Positions 1-7,348 of a DNA stretch of 10,442 bases are shown here, in pieces. The DNA is from Campylobacterales bacterium (GTDB taxonomy: Bacteria > Campylobacterota > Campylobacteria > Campylobacterales > QNZT01). Location: contig JALWRO010000341.1 in NCBI GenBank assembly GCA_027080605.1, positions 1 through 10,442 of the forward strand, read 5' to 3'. The translations under genes and the position numbers were made by a program. Position 1 is the first letter of the stretch, and every line of letters starts with the position of its first letter. The notes below the pieces were generated by a model that had not been told where the DNA came from, ran no database searches, and saw only the letters and a list, made by a program, of their open reading frames with translations.

Positions 1-873
1 GCGGAAGCGTTTAAAGATATCGTTAAAATCGGTCGTACACACCTGCAGGATGCCACGCCTCTGACACTGGGGCAGGAGATCAGCGGCTGGGTGGAAATGC
101 TCAAAAAGTCACACAAGATGATTGTCGATTCTCTCGATGCGGTCAGAGAACTGGCGCTCGGCGGTACAGCAGTCGGAACAGGGCTTAACGCACATCCTGA
201 ACTGGGTGAGAGAGTGGCGAAAAAACTGAGTGAACTGACAGGACACGACTTTGTTACCGCGCCCAATAAATTTCATGCACTCACTTCTCATGACGCACTT
301 GTCTTTACCCACGGTGCACTCAAAGCGCTGGCGGCGGATATGATGAAAATTGCCAACGATGTACGCTGGCTGGCATCGGGTCCAAGATGCGGTATCGGTG
401 AAATTTCTATTCCTGCCAATGAACCGGGAAGTTCGATTATGCCGGGTAAAGTGAACCCGACACAGTCTGAAGCGGTCACGATGGTAGCGTGTCAGGTGAT
501 GGGGAACGATACGACTATCGGTATTGCGGCGAGTCAGGGTAATTTTGAACTCAATGTATTTAAACCGGTCATTGCCTATAACTTTTTACAGTCGGTAAGA
601 TTACTGGCGGACAGTATTGTTTCATTTAATGACAATGCGGCAGTCGGTATCGAACCAAACCGTGAGAAGATTGATGAATATCTGCACAACTCGCTGATGC
701 TGGTTACCGCACTCAATCCGCATATCGGATATGAAAATGCGGCGAAGATTGCCAAAACCGCCCATGCGGACGGATCGACACTGAAAGAAGCGGCGCTGAA
801 ACTGGGGCTGCTGACAGAAGAAGAGTTTGACAAATATGTTAAGCCTGAAGAGATGATTGCACCAAAAGCATAA
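1..873 (+). CDS. fumC: Fumarate hydratase class II, 5'-truncated by window edge
   Basis: Catalyses reversible hydration of fumarate to L-malate in the cytoplasm, as a homotetramer without an iron-sulfur cluster (family knowledge). The frame is open from base 1, so the gene starts upstream; 290 codons remain. The motif GRTHLQDATPLTLGQE (from base 31) carries the catalytic His at codon 14, equivalent to E. coli FumC His188. The family signature GSSIMPGKVNP (427-459) carries the catalytic Ser at codon 144, equivalent to Ser318. The same offset of 174 fits both residues, so about 174 N-terminal residues are missing and the full protein would be near 464 residues, normal for FumC. Other members of the superfamily (aspartase, argininosuccinate lyase) share the signature, but the His motif and the TCA-cycle neighbours favour fumarase. 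The gene ends in tandem stop codons (TAA TAA), with sucC 32 bases on, so it probably belongs to the same operon. Confidence 0.95.
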   Translation, partial: AEAFKDIVKIGRTHLQDATPLTLGQEISGWVEMLKKSHKMIVDSLDAVRELALGGTAVGTGLNAHPELGERVAKKLSELTGHDFVTAPNKFHALTSHDALVFTHGALKALAADMMKIANDVRWLASGPRCGIGEISIPANEPGSSIMPGKVNPTQSEAVTMVACQVMGNDTTIGIAASQGNFELNVFKPVIAYNFLQSVRLLADSIVSFNDNAAVGIEPNREKIDEYLHNSLMLVTALNPHIGYENAAKIAKTAHADGSTLKEAALKLGLLTEEEFDKYVKPEEMIAPKA

Positions 874-881
874 TAAAAAAA

Positions 882-900
882 CTTATTAATAAGGAAGGAG
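882..900 (+). promoter_or_regulatory. Palindrome plus strong ribosome binding site before sucC
   Basis: The short fumC-sucC gap contains a perfect 12-base palindrome, CTTATTAATAAG (882-893). It runs straight into a strong Shine-Dalgarno stretch, GGAAGGAG (893-900), five bases before the sucC ATG at 906. The binding site fixes the sucC start. The palindrome is AT-rich and could be chance, a protein site or a weak mRNA-end element; only the ribosome binding site is firmly supported. Confidence 0.55.
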
Positions 901-905
901 AGCAC

Positions 906-2084
906 ATGAATATACATGAGTATCAGGCGAAACAGATCTTCGCTGAGTACGGCGTACCGACCCCGAGGGGTATTGTCGCCAATACGATTGAAGAAGCTGT
1001 CGATGCGGCAAAAGAGCTTGGCGGAAATATCTGGGTTGTCAAAGCACAGATTCACGCAGGAGGCAGAGGACTCGGCGGCGGTGTCAAACTGGCAAAGTCT
1101 ATTGAAGAGGTAGAGAAATATGCCGACGAAATTCTGGGTATGACACTGGTGACACATCAGACAGGTCCGGAAGGTAAACTGGTGCAAAAAGTCTACATTG
1201 AAGAGGGTGCGGATATTAAAGACGAACTCTATCTCGGTGTGGTGCTTGACCGTGCGAAAGAGATGCCTGTTATCATGGCATCTACCGAAGGCGGTATGGA
1301 GATCGAAAAAGTTGCGGAAGAGACACCTGACAAGATTGTCAAAGTCGCTGTTGATCCTGCGATCGGTTTCCAGGGATTCCACGGACGTGAACTGGTTTTC
1401 GGTCTGGGTATTTTGGATAAAGCGGAGCAGCGTAAATTTATCGATTTCGCTTCCAAACTCTATAAAGTCTATATGGACAAAGATGCAGAAATGATTGAAA
1501 TTAACCCTCTGATCAAAACCGGTACGGGTGATTTCCTGGCACTTGACGGTAAGATGGGATTTGATGATTCTGCCCTTTTCAGACATCCTGAAATCGAAGC
1601 GATGCGTGACATCACCGAAGAGGATCCGGATGAGCGTGAAGCGGCGAAATATGGTCTTAGCTATATCGCGCTTGACGGTGAGATCGGCTGTATGGTCAAC
1701 GGTGCCGGTCTTGCAATGGGTACGATGGATACCATCAACTATATGGGCGGTACACCGGCGAACTTCCTGGATGTCGGCGGTAAAGCAAATGCGGAAACCG
1801 TGGCGAAAGGGTTTGAGATTATCCTCAAAAACCCGAATGTCAAAGCGATTTTTGTCAATATTTTCGGTGGTATCGTCCGATGTGACCGTATTGCAAACGG
1901 TATTTTGGAAGCGACAAAAATGGTAGATGTGCATGTACCGGTTGTAGTCAGACTTGACGGTACCAACGCAGAAGAGGCATCGGAGATTTTGAAAAACGCG
2001 AATATCGCAAATGTTATTCCTGCAACTGATTTGGCTGACGGTGCGCAAAAAGCCGTTGCAGCTGCTAAAGGAGAGTTATCATGA
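906..2084 (+). CDS. sucC: Succinyl-CoA synthetase (ADP/GDP-forming) beta subunit
   Basis: Beta subunit of the enzyme that interconverts succinyl-CoA plus NDP and phosphate with succinate, CoA and NTP; it carries the nucleotide site and the succinate-binding part. The 392 residues compare with 388 in E. coli. The N-terminal ATP-grasp domain shows KAQIHAGGRG (46-55). The Mg-nucleotide residues are visible as EINPL (Asn200) and LALDGKMGFDD (Asp214), each one position from E. coli Asn199 and Asp213. The C-terminal CoA-ligase domain has NGAGLAMGTMD (265-275), GGKAN (291-295) and FVNIFGGIVRCD. The ATG at 906 is preceded by GGAAGGAG at good spacing and gives the usual family N-terminus MNIHEYQAK. 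Its stop overlaps the sucD start by 4 bases (ATGA), suggesting coupled translation of the two subunits in equal amounts. ATP versus GTP preference cannot be read with confidence. Confidence 0.97.
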   Translation: MNIHEYQAKQIFAEYGVPTPRGIVANTIEEAVDAAKELGGNIWVVKAQIHAGGRGLGGGVKLAKSIEEVEKYADEILGMTLVTHQTGPEGKLVQKVYIEEGADIKDELYLGVVLDRAKEMPVIMASTEGGMEIEKVAEETPDKIVKVAVDPAIGFQGFHGRELVFGLGILDKAEQRKFIDFASKLYKVYMDKDAEMIEINPLIKTGTGDFLALDGKMGFDDSALFRHPEIEAMRDITEEDPDEREAAKYGLSYIALDGEIGCMVNGAGLAMGTMDTINYMGGTPANFLDVGGKANAETVAKGFEIILKNPNVKAIFVNIFGGIVRCDRIANGILEATKMVDVHVPVVVRLDGTNAEEASEILKNANIANVIPATDLADGAQKAVAAAKGELS

Positions 2085-2953
2085 GTATTTTGGTCAATAA
2101 AGATACAAAAGTCATCGTACAGGGCTTCACCGGCGGTGAAGGTACATTTCATGCAGAACAGTGTATGGCGTACGGTACGCAGATTGTCGGCGGTGTCACA
2201 CCGAATAAAGGGGGACAGGCACACCTCGGTAAACCGGTTTTTAATACAGTCAAAGATGCGGTCGAAGCGACCGGTGCAACGGTCAGTATGGTTTTCGTTC
2301 CGCCTGCATTTGTGGCAGATGCGGTGATGGAAGCGGCAGACGCGGGCATCGAGCTGGCGGTAATCATTACCGAAGGCGCTCCGGTCAGAGATATGCAAAA
2401 AGCCAAAGCTTATGCTGTCAAACACGGTATGATGACGATTGGACCGAACTGTCCGGGTGTCATTACAGCCGAAGAGTGTAAAATCGGTATTATGCCGGGT
2501 AATATTTTCAAAAAGGGCAATGTCGGACTCATTTCCAAATCGGGTACATTGACTTACGAAGGTGCGAACCAGGTGGTCAAAGAGGGTTACGGTATTACCA
2601 CGGCTGTCGGTATCGGCGGTGACCCGATTATCGGACTGAGTTACAAGCAGTTGTTACCGATGTTCGAAGCGGATCCTGAGACGGAAGCGATTGTGATGAT
2701 CGGTGAAATCGGTGGTGATCTGGAGATTCAGGCGGCGAAATTTATCAAAGAGAATATCACCAAACCGGTGGTAGCGTTTATTGCGGGTCAGACTGCGCCG
2801 AAAGGAAAACGTATGGGACACGCCGGTGCGATTGTATCAGGCAGTGCCGGTACGGCAAAAGAGAAGATGGATGCACTCGAAGCGGCAGGTGTGAAAGTGG
2901 TTGTTTCTCCGGCAGAGATCGGGAAAGCGGTCGCGGAAGTACTGAAAAAATAA
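2081..2953 (+). CDS. sucD: Succinyl-CoA synthetase alpha subunit
   Basis: Alpha subunit, which binds CoA and carries the histidine phosphorylated during catalysis. It is 290 residues long, as usual for the family. The CoA-binding Rossmann domain starts with GFTGGEGTFH (15-24), followed by GPNCPG (121-126) and SGTLTYE (154-160). The active-site histidine lies in GHAGAIVSG at His247 (bases 2819-2821), matching the E. coli position counted with the initial Met. The start overlaps the end of sucC by 4 bases, and AAAGGAG (2067-2073) inside the sucC end serves as the ribosome binding site. oorD follows after 21 bases. Because the neighbours make or use succinyl-CoA by 2-oxoglutarate oxidoreductase, the pair SucCD most likely works directly with OorDABC, either conserving energy in the oxidative direction or activating succinate in the reductive one. 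Confidence 0.97.
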   Translation: MSILVNKDTKVIVQGFTGGEGTFHAEQCMAYGTQIVGGVTPNKGGQAHLGKPVFNTVKDAVEATGATVSMVFVPPAFVADAVMEAADAGIELAVIITEGAPVRDMQKAKAYAVKHGMMTIGPNCPGVITAEECKIGIMPGNIFKKGNVGLISKSGTLTYEGANQVVKEGYGITTAVGIGGDPIIGLSYKQLLPMFEADPETEAIVMIGEIGGDLEIQAAKFIKENITKPVVAFIAGQTAPKGKRMGHAGAIVSGSAGTAKEKMDALEAAGVKVVVSPAEIGKAVAEVLKK

Positions 2954-2974
2954 GAAAATATTAAAGGAGATAAT

Positions 2975-3292
2975 ATGGGATTGATGAAAGCCCCTGAAAA
3001 TACCCCGGTATGGGTCAATGTCGATAGATGTAAAGCGTGTGATATCTGTGTGGCGGTATGCCCTGCCGGTGTACTCGCGATGGTACCTTCAGATAAAACA
3101 ATTCTGGGTGCGACGATCAGCGTACAGACACCTGAAGCATGTATTGGCTGTAACGACTGTGAATTGACTTGTCCTGATTTCGCTATTTATGTAGCGGACA
3201 GAAAAGAGTACAAGTTTGCAAAGCTGACAGACGATGCAAGAAAGCGTGCAGAAGAGATCAAAGCAAATCATTATATGGCATTAAGCTGTTAA
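2975..3292 (+). CDS. oorD: 2-oxoglutarate:acceptor oxidoreductase delta subunit (2x[4Fe-4S] ferredoxin-like)
   Basis: Small electron-transfer subunit of the 2-oxoglutarate oxidoreductase complex. In 105 residues it carries two classic cluster-binding motifs: CKACDICVAVCP with Cys19, 22, 25 and 29, and CIGCNDCELTCP with Cys56, 59, 62 and 66. Each motif is CxxCxxCxxxC, so two [4Fe-4S] clusters are expected, with the last Cys of one motif completing the other cluster, as is usual in bacterial ferredoxins. The protein ends in an additional Cys (105) just before the stop, whose role is unknown. The ATG at 2975 has AAAGGAGA (2963-2970) in front. Its stop codon is part of the TAAGGAG that serves as ribosome binding site for oorA. 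Standing alone it would pass as a free ferredoxin; its place first in the oorDABC run marks it as the delta subunit. Confidence 0.93.
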   Translation: MGLMKAPENTPVWVNVDRCKACDICVAVCPAGVLAMVPSDKTILGATISVQTPEACIGCNDCELTCPDFAIYVADRKEYKFAKLTDDARKRAEEIKANHYMALSC

Positions 3293-3301
3293 GGAGAATC
3301 A

Positions 3302-4444
3302 ATGGCAAGAGAAGTAATTTCAAGCGGTAACTCATTGTGTGCAAAAGCGGCATACGATGCTGGTTGTGAGTTTTTTGGCGGGTATCCTATTACGCCTTCG
3401 AGTGAGATCGCACACGATTTGAGTGTGTTGCTCCCGAAAAAAGGATATAAGTTTATCCAGATGGAAGATGAGATCGGCGGTATCTCCGCGGCGCTCGGTG
3501 CTTCTATGACGGGTAAAAAATCGATGACAGCGACTTCCGGTCCCGGAATCTCCCTGAAAGCGGAGCAGATCGGTTTAGGATTTATCGCTGAGACACCTCT
3601 GGTCATCGCCAATGTTATGCGAGGCGGTCCGTCTACCGGTCTTCCTACCCGTGTATCTCAGGCAGATATCGGGCAGGCAAAGTATCCGACACACGGTGAC
3701 TACGCGTCGATCACACTTTGTCCGGGTTCACTGGAAGAGTGCTATACGGAGACAGTCAGAGCGTTCAATCTCGCGGAAAAATATATGACACCTGTCTTTG
3801 TTCTATTGGATGAGACACTCGGACATATGCACGGAAAAGCGATTCTCCCTGATCTGGAAGAGGTAGAGGCGAGTCTCGTGAACAGAGCGACATTCGATGG
3901 TGATCCGAAAGATTATAAACCGTATGAAGCGGAGATGAACAAGCCTGCGGTACTTAACCCTATGTTTAAAGGCTACAGATACCATATTACCGGTTTGCAT
4001 CACGGACCGACAGGTTTCCCTACAGAAGACAAAGATATTTGTGCCTATAATATTAAACGACTGGTAGGAAAAATTCAGGATGTGGGTAAACTGGATGACC
4101 AGCCTGACTATGAAGAGTTTATGCTCGACGACGCGGAAGTGTGTATGATCGCGTACGGTTCTATCTCAAGAGGTGCCAAAGAGGCGGTGATGAAACTGAG
4201 AGCGGACGGTATCAAAGCGGGTCTTTTCAGACCGATTATGCTCTGGCCGAGTCCTGCGGAGAAAATTGCGGAAATCGGTGAGAAATTTGAGAAAATCTTT
4301 ATCACTGAGTTGAATCAGACTGGACAGTATACAGAAGAGATCGAAAGAGTAACAGGCAGAAAAGATTTTGCAACACTGAGAACTGCAAACGGTAGACCGA
4401 TTCCACCTATGGATATGGTAGCAAAAGTGAAGGAGATGTTCTAA
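3302..4444 (+). CDS. oorA: 2-oxoglutarate:acceptor oxidoreductase alpha subunit
   Basis: Alpha subunit of the thiamine-diphosphate enzyme that interconverts 2-oxoglutarate plus CoA with succinyl-CoA, CO2 and reduced ferredoxin or flavodoxin. It is 380 residues long and, unlike some homologues, is not fused to the gamma subunit. The pyrimidine-binding domain begins with GYPITPSSE (27-35), followed by ATSGPG (77-82) and GGPSTGLPTRVSQAD (108-122). A second domain has ITGLHHGPTGFP (229-240) and YGSISR (285-290), typical of 2-oxoacid oxidoreductase alpha chains. The family also includes pyruvate and 2-oxoisovalerate enzymes; assignment to 2-oxoglutarate rests on subunit order, the neighbouring sucCD and overall resemblance to Campylobacter OorA, not on a diagnostic residue. 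The start is supported by TAAGGAG (3290-3296), which overlaps the oorD stop. Its own TAA shares one base with the ATG of oorB. Confidence 0.93.
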   Translation: MAREVISSGNSLCAKAAYDAGCEFFGGYPITPSSEIAHDLSVLLPKKGYKFIQMEDEIGGISAALGASMTGKKSMTATSGPGISLKAEQIGLGFIAETPLVIANVMRGGPSTGLPTRVSQADIGQAKYPTHGDYASITLCPGSLEECYTETVRAFNLAEKYMTPVFVLLDETLGHMHGKAILPDLEEVEASLVNRATFDGDPKDYKPYEAEMNKPAVLNPMFKGYRYHITGLHHGPTGFPTEDKDICAYNIKRLVGKIQDVGKLDDQPDYEEFMLDDAEVCMIAYGSISRGAKEAVMKLRADGIKAGLFRPIMLWPSPAEKIAEIGEKFEKIFITELNQTGQYTEEIERVTGRKDFATLRTANGRPIPPMDMVAKVKEMF

Positions 4445-5289
4445 TGGCTTTTAATTATGACGAATATTTAAGAACGGATAAAATGCCGACACTCTGGTGT
4501 TGGGGATGCGGTGATGGTGTGATTTTAAAAGCATTCATCAGAGCAGTCGATAAACTCGGCTGGAATATGGACGACGTGTGTGTCGTTTCCGGTATCGGTT
4601 GTTCAGGAAGATTCTCTTCTTACATCAACTGTAACACTGTTCATACAACACACGGACGTGTGGTTGCGTATGCGACAGGTATTAAACTGGCAAATCCGGA
4701 TAAACATGTCGTAATGGTTACCGGTGACGGTGACGGTCTGGCGATCGGTGGTAACCATACTATCCACGGATGCAGAAGAAATATCGATCTTAACCATATT
4801 TTGATCAACAACTTCATCTACGGTCTGACCAACTCTCAGACATCACCTACCACACCTCAGGGTATGTGGACAGTGACGATGCAGTACGGTAATATCGATC
4901 CGACATTTGACGCGTGTAAACTGGCTGAAGGTGCAGGTGCGACTTTTATTGCAAGAGAATCTGTCACTGAACCAAAACGTCTGGAGAAAATGTTTGTCAA
5001 AGGATTCCAGCATAAAGGATACTCATTCTTCGATGTATTCTCCAACTGTCACATTAACCTTGGTCGTAAAAACAAAATGGGCGAGGCGATGGACAACCTG
5101 GAATGGATCGATAACAGAACTGTCGGCAAGAAAAAATATGACAATATGAGCGAAGAGGAGCGTGAAGGGTTGTTCCCGACCGGTGTGTTGGTGGAAAAAG
5201 AGCAGCCTGAATACTGTGAGCTTTATGACAGAGTCATTGAAGCAGCACAGGGGAAAGCGCCGAAGCTTACCACAAAGGATTTTGAATGA
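4444..5289 (+). CDS. oorB: 2-oxoglutarate:acceptor oxidoreductase beta subunit (ThDP-binding)
   Basis: Beta subunit, which binds the diphosphate end of thiamine diphosphate and the catalytic [4Fe-4S] cluster. It is 281 residues long. The cofactor motif starts at GDGD (94-97) and ends at NN (122-123), the normal GDG...NN pattern of ThDP enzymes. Four cysteines fit the cluster ligands of this family: Cys19 and Cys22 in WCWGCGDG, Cys53 in GIGCSGR and Cys202 in FSNCHIN. NSQTSPTTPQG (130-140) follows the ThDP motif, as in related enzymes. The ATG overlaps the oorA stop by one base (TAATG), with AAGGAGAT (4430-4437) as ribosome binding site. Its stop overlaps oorC by 4 bases. Homologous beta subunits occur in pyruvate oxidoreductases; the operon decides the substrate call. 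Confidence 0.94.
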   Translation: MAFNYDEYLRTDKMPTLWCWGCGDGVILKAFIRAVDKLGWNMDDVCVVSGIGCSGRFSSYINCNTVHTTHGRVVAYATGIKLANPDKHVVMVTGDGDGLAIGGNHTIHGCRRNIDLNHILINNFIYGLTNSQTSPTTPQGMWTVTMQYGNIDPTFDACKLAEGAGATFIARESVTEPKRLEKMFVKGFQHKGYSFFDVFSNCHINLGRKNKMGEAMDNLEWIDNRTVGKKKYDNMSEEEREGLFPTGVLVEKEQPEYCELYDRVIEAAQGKAPKLTTKDFE

Positions 5290-5873
5290 GAAGACAACTT
5301 AGATTTACAGGTGTAGGCGGTCAGGGTGTTTTGCTTGCAGGTGAGATTCTTGCAGCAGCCAAAATCAACGAAGGAGGGTACGGTGTCAAAGCCGCGACCT
5401 ATACTTCACAGGTGCGTGGTGGTCCAACCGTTGTGGATATTTTGCTGGACGACAAAGAGATTCTTTTCCCGTATGCGATTGACGGTGAAATCGAGTTTAT
5501 GCTCTCTGTTGCACAGGTAAGTTACGACCAGTTTAAAAACGGTGTTAAAGAGGGCGGTATCATTGTTGTCGATCCTGACCTGGTACATCCGTCTGAAGAA
5601 GATCGTCAAAAATGGAAAATCTATGAGATTCCGATTATCCGTATTGCAAAATATGAGGTTGGAAATGTTGTCACACAATCCGTCGTTGCGCTTGCCATTG
5701 CGGTTGAGATGACGCATGTCATGGATTCTGAAAAAGTTTTTGAAGCGATGAAGAGCAAAGTTCCTCCGAAAGTACTTGAAGCGAATGTCAAAGCCTGGGA
5801 ACTGGGAACGGAATATGCGAAACGCGCACTGGCGGGTGAGAACCTGGCAGATCTGGATATCGCTGCGTGTTAA
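5286..5873 (+). CDS. oorC: 2-oxoglutarate:acceptor oxidoreductase gamma subunit
   Basis: Gamma subunit of the same complex, thought in this family to take part in CoA handling. It is 195 residues long. The N-terminus carries the family hallmark GVGGQG (9-14), then the conserved stretch YTSQVRGGPTVVD (39-51). The fold is expected to be the catalytic domain of pyruvate/ketoisovalerate oxidoreductases. It starts in the overlap ATGA with oorB, with AAAGGA (5274-5279) as ribosome binding site, which argues for fixed subunit ratios. It is the last gene of the operon: the next stretch holds a probable terminator and then a new promoter. Nothing looks broken or unusual. With oorD, oorA and oorB it completes the four-subunit form of the enzyme. 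Confidence 0.93.
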   Translation: MRRQLRFTGVGGQGVLLAGEILAAAKINEGGYGVKAATYTSQVRGGPTVVDILLDDKEILFPYAIDGEIEFMLSVAQVSYDQFKNGVKEGGIIVVDPDLVHPSEEDRQKWKIYEIPIIRIAKYEVGNVVTQSVVALAIAVEMTHVMDSEKVFEAMKSKVPPKVLEANVKAWELGTEYAKRALAGENLADLDIAAC

Positions 5874-5884
5874 ATTAACTTCAT

Positions 5885-5943
5885 GAAGAGTCTGTGCCCT
5901 CATACAGGCTCTTCTGATGCGCCTCTTTTTTTCACTTTTTTTT
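5885..5943 (+). terminator. Probable intrinsic terminator after oorC
   Basis: GAAGAGTCTGT (5885-5895) pairs with ACAGGCTCTTC (5904-5914) to give an 11-base-pair stem with one G-U pair and an 8-base loop. T7 (5926-5932) and T8 (5936-5943) follow. The first T-run begins 11 bases after the stem, further than in a textbook terminator, so efficiency is uncertain. Position at the end of a seven-gene operon supports the call. Confidence 0.6.
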
Positions 5944-5945
5944 GG

Positions 5946-5951
5946 TACAAT
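5946..5951 (+). promoter_or_regulatory. Predicted sigma70-type promoter (-10 box) for ycjX
   Basis: TACAAT preceded by TGG forms an extended -10 element (TGN-TACAAT). No -35 box is evident; instead a T8 run lies directly upstream, as is common in Campylobacterota promoters. Initiation would fall near 5958, giving a leader of about 28 bases to the TTG start. The same TACAATAG octamer recurs before the FIST gene at 9998. A perfect palindrome, AATAGCTATT (5949-5958), covers the -10 end and the predicted start point and could be an operator. Confidence 0.6.
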
Positions 5952-5974
5952 AGCTATTAAAGATAGAAAAACAG

Positions 5975-5989
5975 AAAAGGGAATCGTTG
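5975..5989 (+). promoter_or_regulatory. Ribosome binding site and TTG start of ycjX
   Basis: The purine stretch AAAAGGGA (5975-5982) ends five bases or less before TTG (5987-5989). It decides the start, because no ATG or GTG in this frame precedes the Walker A motif. TTG usually lowers initiation, so modest expression is inferred. Confidence 0.65.
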
Positions 5990-7348
5990 CTGAGCTTTAT
6001 CAAAGAGATTGAACTTCCTTTTAAAATTCCCACACCTGACAAAACGATCAAAATAGCGGTTACCGGTCTGAGCCGCAGTGGTAAAACGGTTTTCCTGACC
6101 TCTTTGATCAACCAGCTTATTGCCAACGACAAACTCCCTTATCTCAATGAAAAACTGAAACGCCCTTTTGTCGCCAGACTCCTGCCCCCGGACAGTGTCT
6201 ATGTCCGTTTTGACTACTACAGCAAGATCAAAGCGTTTCGCCTCAAAGATCCCAAATGGCCCAAAGCGACGAAATCTGTCAGTAAAACGACACTCCAGCT
6301 GGAGTTTAAAAGCGAATACGCCTTTTTGAAAAACCAGATTGTCAATATTGAGCTAATCGACTATCCCGGAGAGTGGTTGCTGGATCTTTCGATGCTGGAA
6401 CAGGACTATGCAGAGTGGTCGGAGGCGATGCGCTCTCTCGCTCAAGAAGAGAAGCGCTACCCATACGCGAAAGAGTGGCTGGAGTTTGTCAAAGGCGCCG
6501 ATTTGTACCGCAGGAACCGTGACGAGTCCGTTGAAGAGGTGATGCACGACCATTACAGCGAATATCTCAAACGATTGCACTATCAGGGGTACTCTTTTGT
6601 ACAGCCGGGGCGTTTTCTGGAGCCGGGAGATATGCAGGATGATCCGCTGCTGCGTTTTTGTCCTCTCCCCACACCCTCTAATGAACCGCATCCCGACTCA
6701 GTCTATGCGCAGTTTGCAAAACGGTATGAGCAGTATATTCAAGAAGTGGTCAAGCGTCTCTATCTGGAGCATTTTCAGGCATTCGATACGCAGATTATTT
6801 TGGTCGATCTGCTTAAAACGATGGAGCACGGGTATGATGTATTCGAAGATATGCATCTCAGTTTCAAAAATATTCTCAAGTCGTTTACCTACGGCAGCAA
6901 CAATATTCTGACCCGCTTTTTCAAACCGGAGATCAATCAGGTGATCTTTGCCGCAACCAAGGCGGATCATTTGCCGCAGTCACAGCATAACCGCTATAAA
7001 CGTCTTTTGGAGGAGATGATCTGGGATTTGAAAAAAGAGCTGGATGTTCGCCATATCGATACCGAAGCGACGGTGTTTGCCGCGGTCAAAAGTACGCGTG
7101 ATGTCAAAGCGAAAATTGAGGGCAAAGAGGTCGATTGTATACGGGGTATTGTCGAAGGGGAGCATGAACCCTCCACCCACTTTCCGGGAATGCTTCCGCA
7201 GAGTTATCATGATGAGAACTTTTTGAAAAAGGGTGATTTTCATCTCACAAAGTTCAAGCCCATCTCTTTTCCGCTCAGAGATACGCATGCAGTGGAACAT
7301 ATTCGTATGGATAAATTGATTTACAGCATTTTGAAGGATCGTGTATGA
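5987..7348 (+). CDS. ycjX: YcjX-family P-loop GTPase-like protein (DUF463)
   Basis: A 453-residue nucleotide-binding protein of the YcjX/DUF463 family (E. coli YcjX is about 465). The Walker A motif GLSRSGKT is at 27-34. Further motifs are a Walker B/switch-II-like LIDYPGEW (123-130), LVDLLKTMEHG (272-282), and FAATKADHLP (321-330), whose TKAD fits the guanine-specificity motif of GTPases. These appear in the family's usual order. Exact function is unknown; in enterobacteria the gene is induced with the phage-shock response, and a role at the membrane under stress is inferred. The start is TTG at 5987, with AAAAGGGA (5975-5982) at correct spacing; no in-frame ATG occurs before the Walker A motif, so a later start would destroy the domain. 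Its stop overlaps the ycjF ATG by 4 bases, so the two products are probably made together and act together. No psp gene is visible nearby. Confidence 0.88.
   Translation: MLSFIKEIELPFKIPTPDKTIKIAVTGLSRSGKTVFLTSLINQLIANDKLPYLNEKLKRPFVARLLPPDSVYVRFDYYSKIKAFRLKDPKWPKATKSVSKTTLQLEFKSEYAFLKNQIVNIELIDYPGEWLLDLSMLEQDYAEWSEAMRSLAQEEKRYPYAKEWLEFVKGADLYRRNRDESVEEVMHDHYSEYLKRLHYQGYSFVQPGRFLEPGDMQDDPLLRFCPLPTPSNEPHPDSVYAQFAKRYEQYIQEVVKRLYLEHFQAFDTQIILVDLLKTMEHGYDVFEDMHLSFKNILKSFTYGSNNILTRFFKPEINQVIFAATKADHLPQSQHNRYKRLLEEMIWDLKKELDVRHIDTEATVFAAVKSTRDVKAKIEGKEVDCIRGIVEGEHEPSTHFPGMLPQSYHDENFLKKGDFHLTKFKPISFPLRDTHAVEHIRMDKLIYSILKDRV

Noticed and set aside
576..2048. A 490-codon open frame on the minus strand across the end of fumC and nearly all of sucC
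   Set aside because: It lies wholly opposite two well-identified genes. Its translation is rich in Cys, His, Phe and Arg without any family motif, as expected from the complement of biased codons.
1739..2425. A 228-codon minus-strand frame opposite sucC and sucD
   Set aside because: It is antisense to conserved enzyme motifs, has a composition typical of antisense shadows, and no ribosome binding site or domain was seen.
2975..3292. Reading the small ferredoxin as an independent ferredoxin gene
   Set aside because: Its position first in oorDABC, with its stop codon built into the oorA ribosome binding site, fits the delta subunit better.
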